A DNA stretch of 64,000 nt. It comes from PVC group bacterium (lineage in GTDB: Bacteria > Verrucomicrobiota > Kiritimatiellia > CAIKKV01 > CAITUY01). A program made the position numbers and the translations under genes. The DNA lies in contig CAMBRF010000011.1 of assembly GCA_945870225.1 (NCBI GenBank), positions 27,826-91,825 on the forward strand, given 5' to 3'. The notes beneath the pieces were generated by a model. It was not told the DNA's origin. It did not search any database and saw nothing but the letters and a program-made list of their open reading frames with translations. Shown piece by piece: positions 57,220 through 64,000 of this stretch; the first letter of the stretch is position 1, and the number at the start of each line of letters is the position of its first letter.

Positions 57220-58488
57220 TCAAATACGTTCCCGCCTGTACAACAGCAGCAGGAGCACGCTGACCAACAATGACGCCGAACCAATAATCCCGAAGGATTG
57301 GGTAGGCGCCCAACGGATGTTCAATTGGTTGGCCACCAGCCCCGAGAGCAGGATTCCGCCAAAGACCACAAAATTTGCCGCCGCCCACACAGCACCTTTG
57401 CGCTCACGCGCGGGGCGCACCTGCAAGAAACTCTCCATCGGAACCAGAATACCCCCTCCCAGCATCCCGAGCAGGAAAACCCCGGCAAAGAGGAGAGGCA
57501 ACTGCACGGTCACCGGCCACTGCGGCACCGTGACCATCCCCATCATCGTCAACGACAACCCGATACCCAGAGGACCGACAACCCGATGCCATCGGGCCCC
57601 GTGAACCAAGCGACTGCTCAGCAATCCGCCCAGGCCAAGGCCCACCAATTGACTGACCAATAGACCACTCGTAAGGGATTTGGTGAGATGGAACTGCTGC
57701 AAGCCCATGGGATTGATCAACAGGATCTGCAACGATCCTATAAACCAGACGAAGACATTGGCCCCGATGGAGAGAGCCAGCAACGGGTCCTTCCCTGTGG
57801 CCAGCAAGTCTTTTACCGTGTGCAGGGGACCTGCCCAGGGGAATCGGGCGGCAGGATCGGCCGCCGGTCGTTGGACCACCCCATAACTGACCAGAACGCC
57901 GATAAGAGCCACCCCGATGACGGTACCCGCCACCAGCAGGTGACCGACCTCAATCCCCCACCACCCCTTGCCGGGCCGGTCCAGCAAAAGGCCCGCCATA
58001 CCGATCCCCGACAGAATGCCGACCGTGATCAGAACACGAAGAAACCCATTCGCGCGGGGCACATAGGATTCCGGATAGAGTTCCGGCAGGGACCCGTTCA
58101 GCGCCGGACTGAAGAACGCCGCCTGCAAACCCATGGTCAACAACATGCCGAACATCAGGACCCAGTTCCCCATGACCAATCCTGCCGCCCCCAACGTCAT
58201 GGCCGCTAGTTCGATCCATTTAGAGGCAATCACCACCCGGCGTTTGGAAAACCGGTCAGCACACCATCCCGCAGGTGCCGCAAAAAGAAGGAACGGCAGG
58301 GTGAAGGCCATCAAGGCATACCCCTGCAGTTCGCTGCGGCCGGCGGCTACAGCCAGCATCATTGCCGCCTGTTTGAAAAAATTATCGTTGAAGACGCCAA
58401 GAAAGTAGGCGGACGCCATGCAGGCAAATTTCCCGCGGGCTTCACGAAGCTGATCATCAGCACAGGGTATTGAACCGATGGTCCGCAT
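57220..58488 (-). CDS. MFS transporter (LplT-like)
   Basis: YFLGVFNDNFFKQAAMML, FLLFAAPAGWCADRFSKRRVV; start MRTIGSIPC. Confidence 0.85.
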   Translation of the reverse strand: MRTIGSIPCADDQLREARGKFACMASAYFLGVFNDNFFKQAAMMLAVAAGRSELQGYALMAFTLPFLLFAAPAGWCADRFSKRRVVIASKWIELAAMTLGAAGLVMGNWVLMFGMLLTMGLQAAFFSPALNGSLPELYPESYVPRANGFLRVLITVGILSGIGMAGLLLDRPGKGWWGIEVGHLLVAGTVIGVALIGVLVSYGVVQRPAADPAARFPWAGPLHTVKDLLATGKDPLLALSIGANVFVWFIGSLQILLINPMGLQQFHLTKSLTSGLLVSQLVGLGLGGLLSSRLVHGARWHRVVGPLGIGLSLTMMGMVTVPQWPVTVQLPLLFAGVFLLGMLGGGILVPMESFLQVRPARERKGAVWAAANFVVFGGILLSGLVANQLNIRWAPTQSFGIIGSASLLVSVLLLLLYRRERI

Positions 58489-58508
58489 TCTTTTTTCGGT
58501 TGGCAGGA

Positions 58509-59888
58509 CTAGCTTAAAGGAGGCGGCTTGGGAAGATCCTTGAGGCATTCCTCCGCCTTGAGGATCTCAGAGTCGGGCAGGACATAGTCCGTCAGCTTGC
58601 CTTCCAGATAGGCCTGATAGCCGGTCAAATCCATGATGCCATGGCCCGACCAGTTGAGAACGATGACCTTCTCCTTGCCTTCCTCCCTGGCCTGGTTCGC
58701 CTCGCGAATGGCCATGGCGATGGCATGCGATGTTTCCGGCGCGGGGATGAACCCCTCGGTCTGGGAAAACAGCATGGCGGCCCGGTAGCATTCCAGCTGC
58801 GGGATGGCCACCGCTTCGATCAGACCTTCGCGCATGGCATGACTCACCAGCGGCGCCATGCCGTGATACCGCAACCCGCCGGCATGAATGGGGGCCGGAA
58901 CATAGGTGTGCCCGAGACTGTACATGGGCAGAAGCGGCGTCATCATGGCCACATCGCCCGAATCATAGGCGAACTTGCCGCGCGTCATCTTGGGACAGGC
59001 GGCCGGCTCAACGGCGATCACACGCGGATTCTTTGTTCCCGCAATCTTGTCGGCCAGGAAGGGGAAGCTAAGGCCGGCGAAATTCGAACCGCCCCCCGCG
59101 CAGCCAATGACGATATCGGGATAGGTGTTGATCTTGGCGAACTGCTTCTTGGCTTCCAACCCGATGATGGTCTGGTGCAGCAGCACATGATTCAAGACGC
59201 TGCCCAGGGCATACCGGGTATTCTTGGAGGTCACACAATCCTCAATGGCCTCGCTGATGGCAATCGCCAGACTGCCGGGGCAATCGGGATCCGCGGCAAG
59301 AATGGCCCGGCCGGCGTTGGTCGTATTACTGGGACTGGCGATACACTCCGCCCCCCAGGTCTGCATCATGATCTTGCGCAACGGCTTCTGGGTGAAACTG
59401 ATCTTCACCATGTACACCTTGCACTCCAGGCCAAACATCTGGCACGCCATGGCCAGGGAGCTACCCCATTGTCCAGCCCCCGTTTCGGTGGTCAAACGCT
59501 TGATGCCGAATTGCTTGTTGTAATAAGCCTGCGGAACGGCCGTGTTGGGCTTGTGACTGCCGGCAGCCGAAACACCTTCGTTCTTGTAATAGATTTTGGC
59601 GGGCGTCTTCAGCGCCTTTTCCAAACGGGTCGCCCGGCACAGGGGGCTCGGCCGCCACTGCCAGAGGATTTGCAGCACTTCCTCGGGGATGTCAATCCAG
59701 CGCTGAGTACTGACTTCCTGTTCGATCAGGTTCATGGGGAATACCGGCGCGAGCTGCTCGGGGCCGATGGGCTTGCCGTCCGGACTGACGGGGGGCGGCA
59801 CGGCGTGGGGGAAATCGGCGGCAATGTTGTACCACTGCCGGGGCATCTCATCTTCGCTAAGAAACACCTTGATCTGATCCATGGTCAT
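58509..59888 (-). CDS. trpB: TrpB2-type tryptophan synthase beta-like protein
   Basis: [63 protein letters not shown]. Confidence 0.92.
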   Translation of the reverse strand: MTMDQIKVFLSEDEMPRQWYNIAADFPHAVPPPVSPDGKPIGPEQLAPVFPMNLIEQEVSTQRWIDIPEEVLQILWQWRPSPLCRATRLEKALKTPAKIYYKNEGVSAAGSHKPNTAVPQAYYNKQFGIKRLTTETGAGQWGSSLAMACQMFGLECKVYMVKISFTQKPLRKIMMQTWGAECIASPSNTTNAGRAILAADPDCPGSLAIAISEAIEDCVTSKNTRYALGSVLNHVLLHQTIIGLEAKKQFAKINTYPDIVIGCAGGGSNFAGLSFPFLADKIAGTKNPRVIAVEPAACPKMTRGKFAYDSGDVAMMTPLLPMYSLGHTYVPAPIHAGGLRYHGMAPLVSHAMREGLIEAVAIPQLECYRAAMLFSQTEGFIPAPETSHAIAMAIREANQAREEGKEKVIVLNWSGHGIMDLTGYQAYLEGKLTDYVLPDSEILKAEECLKDLPKPPPLS

Positions 59889-60031
59889 ACCCTCACAAGC
59901 TGATGCGGTTTGAAACGTGAAAGGCGGACATTATGGCAACGGTGTTTCTATAAACAAGAACAAATTCTGAGCAACCCTGAAGGAGGTGTCTCAGATCCGA
60001 CCGATCCGGCAAGAGCCGGATACAGCTCCGG

Positions 60032-61342
60032 CTATCTCGGCCCGGCTGACGGCTTTTCGCCCTTGTATTGGTCGCGATCCCAGAAACCCGCGAGACGCGT
60101 CCCGTCCTGAGCGGAATAGACGCCCTGCCCGTGCATCAGTCCCTGACGCCACTCGCCCTCATACCGATCGCCGCCGGGGAACGTATAGGCGCCCTTACCC
60201 TCGGCCAGTTCACCGTTGTTCCAGAGTCCCGTCAGTTTGTTGCCGTTGGCATACGTATAGACCCCCTGCCCGTGCATCTGATCATTCCGCCATTGCCCCT
60301 GATGCTTGTCGCCGTTGGTGAACGTGTAAACCCCTTGTCCCTGACGCCGGTCGGCTTGCCACTCGCCGTCATAGACATCGCCGTTGGCGAAGGTTAATTG
60401 ACCCAGACCCTGGCGACGTCCGGCCCACCACTGCCCCTGATAGCGCCCGCCATCGGCGAAAAACGCGGTGCCCTCGTAGAGGTTAGTCCGGCTGGGCGGC
60501 TGCCCTTCGTAGCGCGTGCCATTGGGAAGTTTCAGTTCAACCTGTGCCGGGGCGGTGGGCACAACCATGACAGGCGGCGCCACAGGCTCAGGCTTCACCG
60601 GCTCAGGCTTCACCGGCTCAGGCTTCACCGGCTCCACAACCGGCTTCGGCTTGACCGATCCCGGTTTGGCGGGGGCCCGATGAAAAATCTTCGCCATGAG
60701 GGAGGGGGTTCTGGGTTTGAACGCCTCAAGGGCAGCGGAGGAATTACGAGCGCGGGCCACGTCAAGCGCCGTCTGATTGTTGACATCCGTCAGGGTGGCG
60801 TCGGCACCACGACCCAGCAGAAGCCGGGTGATCTGGCCGGCGTCAACATAGGCGCTCCAGTGCAGAGGGGTAAACCCGTTGGCGGCCCGAACGTTCACTT
60901 CGGCACCGTTTTCAAGCAACATCCTGACAATCGTCTCGTTCTTGTTATAGGCGGCCCAGTGAAGGGGTGCCGAACCTTTAGCCGTCAACGCATTCACCTT
61001 GGCGCCTTTGGCAAGCAGGAACCTAACCATCGCGGCCTGATTCTTGTTCACGGCATGATGCAAGGAGGTCAGGCCATTGCTGGATGCGGCATTGACTGAC
61101 GCCCCGGCGCTGATCAACACCTTGGCGATATCGATCCGACCCATGGCCGAGGCCTGCTGGAGGGGGGTTATGTCGTCCTGATCCGGCGCATCCACCGAAT
61201 CGGCGGGCAGGCCATCGAGCAGAAGTTTGACCTGGGTAAGATCATCGTTGCGCACCGCTTCAACCAGCGCCCCCCCCTGGATTGACGGACCCCAGACCAC
61301 TCCCAGAATAAACAGAAAAACAAGAAGCAAACCTTTTTTCAT
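60032..61342 (-). CDS. Secreted ankyrin-repeat + MORN-repeat protein
   Basis: Signal peptide, ankyrin repeats (GLTSLHHAVNKNQAAMVRFLLAKGAKVNA...), PVKPEPVKPEP linker, MORN repeats (YEGEWRQGLMHGQGVY etc.). Confidence 0.9.
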   Translation of the reverse strand: MKKGLLLVFLFILGVVWGPSIQGGALVEAVRNDDLTQVKLLLDGLPADSVDAPDQDDITPLQQASAMGRIDIAKVLISAGASVNAASSNGLTSLHHAVNKNQAAMVRFLLAKGAKVNALTAKGSAPLHWAAYNKNETIVRMLLENGAEVNVRAANGFTPLHWSAYVDAGQITRLLLGRGADATLTDVNNQTALDVARARNSSAALEAFKPRTPSLMAKIFHRAPAKPGSVKPKPVVEPVKPEPVKPEPVKPEPVAPPVMVVPTAPAQVELKLPNGTRYEGQPPSRTNLYEGTAFFADGGRYQGQWWAGRRQGLGQLTFANGDVYDGEWQADRRQGQGVYTFTNGDKHQGQWRNDQMHGQGVYTYANGNKLTGLWNNGELAEGKGAYTFPGGDRYEGEWRQGLMHGQGVYSAQDGTRLAGFWDRDQYKGEKPSAGPR

Positions 61343-61459
61343 GACAGTTCCTCTCCGGTCCGATATTCCAAAAACTCTTGCTCGACAAGGATGCCGTGTA
61401 GCATAAGACTATGCCCCTGCGATTGCAAGGGGTGGATGAGGGAGGGTGAGGGAAGGCTG

Positions 61460-62083
61460 ATGATTGCGATTGTGGACTACAAGGCGGGAAACCTGACCAG
61501 CGTGAAACTGGCCTTCGAGGCTCTGGGCATCAAGGCCGTTGTTACCGACCAGGCGGCCGACATTCTGGCGGCCGACCGCGTCGTCTTTCCCGGAGTCGGC
61601 GCCGCCGGTGCCTCCATGCGCCACCTGACGGAACTTAACCTGACGGAAACCCTGAAGACGGTGGTCTCACGGGGCACGCCCTTTCTGGGAATCTGCGTAG
61701 GGATGCAGATTCTTCTCGATCGCTCCGAGGAGGATGGCGGCACCGCCACGCTGGGCTTTATTCCCGGCGATGTGCGGCTATTCCGGCCGGAAAATCCCGC
61801 CGACAAGGTCCCTCAAATCGGCTGGAACACGGTCCGGTTCAACCGCCGGCACCCAGTCTTTGCGGGGGTCGAGGACGAGACCGAGTTTTATTTTGTGCAC
61901 AGTTATTATCCCATGCCGACCAACCCGGCGGACCGGCTGGGGGTCACCGACTTCGCGGGCGTCACGTTTACCTCCGTGGTGGGTCGGGCCAACCTGGTGG
62001 CCACCCAGTTTCACATCGAAAAATCCGGCCGCATCGGGCTGCGCGTGTTCGAAAACTTCAGCCGGTGGGATGGACAATGCTGA
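61460..62083 (+). CDS. hisH: Imidazole glycerol phosphate synthase subunit HisH
   Basis: MIAIVDYKAGNLTSVKLAFEAL, FLGICVGMQILLDRSEE, FVHSYYP, QFHIEKSGRIG. Confidence 0.97.
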   Translation: MIAIVDYKAGNLTSVKLAFEALGIKAVVTDQAADILAADRVVFPGVGAAGASMRHLTELNLTETLKTVVSRGTPFLGICVGMQILLDRSEEDGGTATLGFIPGDVRLFRPENPADKVPQIGWNTVRFNRRHPVFAGVEDETEFYFVHSYYPMPTNPADRLGVTDFAGVTFTSVVGRANLVATQFHIEKSGRIGLRVFENFSRWDGQC

Positions 62084-62856
62084 CTAAACGCATCATACCC
62101 TGCCTGGATGTCCGGGACAAAAAAGTCACCAAGGGCGTCAAGTTCCAGAACAACGTGATTCTGGGCGATGCCGTGGCACTGGCCTCGAAATATTACGAGG
62201 AGGGTTGCGACGAGCTGGTCTTCTACGATATCACCGCGTCGGCGGAACGCCGCCCCATCGACATCGAGATGGTGCATGAAGTGGCGAGGGCCATTCACAT
62301 TCCCTTTGCCGTGGGCGGGGGTATTTCCAACCTGTCCGACATGTCGCGGGTGCTGCTGGCCGGCGCCGAGAAGATCTCGGTGAATTCCCTCGCCGTGGTT
62401 AACCCGCAGATTATCGCTGAGGGCGCCAGGGCCTTTGGGTCCCAGTGTATCGTGCTGGGCATGGATCCGGTGCGGGTGGAGAACGACCCTCGATTCCCCA
62501 GCGGGTACGAGATTACCACGCGCGGGTTCCGGGAACGGACCGGAATGGATGCCGTGGCCTGGGCCCGACAGGCGGAAGATCTGGGCGTGGGCGAAATCGT
62601 CGTGAATTCGGTCGATGCCGACGGAACCCGCGCCGGGTTCGCCATCACCCTGACCCGGTTGATTGCTGAGGCCGTCAGGGTCCCCGTGGTGGCGTCCGGC
62701 GGGGCGGGCCAGCCCTCCCATCTGGCCGAGGTCTTCAAACAGGGCAAGGCCGATGCCGCCATCATTGCCGGCATGATTCACACCGGAGAATACACCATTC
62801 CACAGATCAAAACCGACCTCATTGCCGCCGGCATCCCGATCCGCAAACGGTGGTGA
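62077..62856 (+). CDS. hisF: Imidazole glycerol phosphate synthase subunit HisF
   Basis: LTKRIIPCLDVRDKKVTKGVKF, PFAVGGGISNLSD, VVASGGAGQPSHL. Confidence 0.98.
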   Translation: MLTKRIIPCLDVRDKKVTKGVKFQNNVILGDAVALASKYYEEGCDELVFYDITASAERRPIDIEMVHEVARAIHIPFAVGGGISNLSDMSRVLLAGAEKISVNSLAVVNPQIIAEGARAFGSQCIVLGMDPVRVENDPRFPSGYEITTRGFRERTGMDAVAWARQAEDLGVGEIVVNSVDADGTRAGFAITLTRLIAEAVRVPVVASGGAGQPSHLAEVFKQGKADAAIIAGMIHTGEYTIPQIKTDLIAAGIPIRKRW

Positions 62857-62878
62857 CCCCCGCGCCAAACGGGGCACC

Positions 62879-63295
62879 TCATTCTCCGATAATCTTCACC
62901 AGCAACCGCTTCCGTCGCTTTCCATCAAACTCACCGTAGAAGATCTGTTCCCATGGTCCGAAATCAAGCCGGCCGCCGGTGACCGCCACGACCACTTCCC
63001 GTCCCATGATCGTCCGTTTCAGGTGGGCATCGGCATTATCCTCGGCCCCATTGTGGGCGTATTGCGAATAGGGTTTCTCGGGGGCCAGTCTCTCAAGCCA
63101 CTTCTCAAAGTCAGCATGTAGGCCGGGCTCATCATCATTGATGAAGCAACTGCTCGTGATGTGCATCGCGTTGACAAGGCAAAGCCCCTCCCGGATGCCG
63201 CTCTCCCCCAGGCACTCCTCGACCTGCGGCGTGATGTTGATCAGGCCCCGGCGGGTGCGGACCTCAAACCACAATTCCTTGCGATAACTCTTCAT
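62879..63295 (-). CDS. YjbQ/UPF0047 family protein
   Basis: [68 protein letters not shown]. Confidence 0.93.
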   Translation of the reverse strand: MKSYRKELWFEVRTRRGLINITPQVEECLGESGIREGLCLVNAMHITSSCFINDDEPGLHADFEKWLERLAPEKPYSQYAHNGAEDNADAHLKRTIMGREVVVAVTGGRLDFGPWEQIFYGEFDGKRRKRLLVKIIGE

Positions 63296-63369
63296 CCCAT
63301 GCTCCTTTCAAGGGGCCCGGCTTCTGGCCTCGACAAGTATCCGTCGCCAACCTATTCTCCCCCGACACT

Positions 63370-63963
63370 ATGACTCGATTCAGCAAGCGGATTATACTCA
63401 TTCTGACCCTGATGGCTATCTCAGGAATGGGACTGCTCTGGCTCTTTCGCTTTGAACTGGGATATCACCGTTATCGGACCCACATTCAAGCCGCCGCCGA
63501 CCGCTACAAGGTCCCCCCGCATCTCATTGCCTCCGTGATCTGGCAGGAAACGCGCTTTCAGCCTTACCGAAGGGGACTGGCCGGCGAAATCGGCCTGATG
63601 CAAATCATGCCCGGCAGCGCCCGGGAATGGGCCAAAGCCGAACAAGTCGCCGATTTCAACTCCCTCATGCTCCTGGACCCCCAGACCAACATTCTGGCGG
63701 GAACATGGTATCTGGCAAGAGCCCTGCAGCGCTGGTCGGATCACAGCAATCCCCTCCCCTACGCCCTGGCCGAATACAACGCCGGCCACTCCAATGCAAC
63801 GCGATGGAATCGCGAGGCGGCGCCGGACCCGGACGCCTTTATGCAGGCCATCAGCTTCCCTGCCACCCGGAATTACGTCCGCCGCATCCTGGCAAGATTT
63901 CACGCCGTGGGCCGCCCCTGGAAACTCTGGTTCGATAGGGATCCTAAGAGGAGAGGGATATGA
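63370..63963 (+). CDS. Lytic transglycosylase (SLT domain)
   Basis: PHLIASVIWQETRFQPYRRGLAGEIGLMQIMPGSAREWA, LAEYNAGHSNATRW. Confidence 0.93.
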   Translation: MTRFSKRIILILTLMAISGMGLLWLFRFELGYHRYRTHIQAAADRYKVPPHLIASVIWQETRFQPYRRGLAGEIGLMQIMPGSAREWAKAEQVADFNSLMLLDPQTNILAGTWYLARALQRWSDHSNPLPYALAEYNAGHSNATRWNREAAPDPDAFMQAISFPATRNYVRRILARFHAVGRPWKLWFDRDPKRRGI

Positions 63964-64000
63964 AGATCCAAGCTGTTGTTTTTGACCTGGATGGCGTCAT
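63960..64000 (+). CDS. HAD-superfamily hydrolase (beta-phosphoglucomutase-like), partial
   Basis: ATGAAGATCCAAGCTGTTGTTTTTGACCTGGATGGCGTC = MKIQAVVFDLDGV at window edge; ATGA overlap with the transglycosylase. Confidence 0.75.
   Translation, partial: MKIQAVVFDLDGV

Overview
64 kb window of a GC-rich bacterial chromosome. Gene content (LPS/Kdo genes, HprK/HPr/EI without PTS permeases, GT3 glycogen synthase, hypothetical glycosidases) fits the PVC superphylum (Kiritimatiellota/Verrucomicrobiota-like); that placement is inference. About 1-29 kb and 40-64 kb are mostly ordinary core genes: ABC/GldFG-like transport, glycogen synthase, sigma54-type amtB-glnB, gspF-E-D, lpxA-fabZ, metK, ptsI-ptsH-hprK-hpf-lptB-lptA-lptC-like-kdsA-kdsB, recR-ybaB-dnaX with an adjacent SRP RNA, hisH-hisF, one tRNA-Val. 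The most unusual part is an approximately 10 kb island (29.3-40.0 kb). It holds 11 orphan ORFs, all on the minus strand and all predicted lipoprotein, secreted or membrane. They are separated by a family of about 150-bp repeats with terminal inverted repeats (GGGTCAGCCC...GGGCTGACCC), all in the same orientation. Each well-preserved repeat carries a Shine-Dalgarno+ATG leader (MQTLITIL..) that fuses in frame with the downstream gene in two cases, and its far end can supply the stop codon of the upstream gene. The island is bracketed by a second, unrelated TIR repeat family. I read it as an integrase-less, cassette-like array. Other points of note: a 17-unit heptanucleotide repeat inside an MFS gene (possible phase variation), two sigma54 -24/-12 promoters, a PII protein lacking Tyr51, and an ankyrin-MORN fusion protein. 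All calls come from reading the sequence and the ORF track; no database search was possible.
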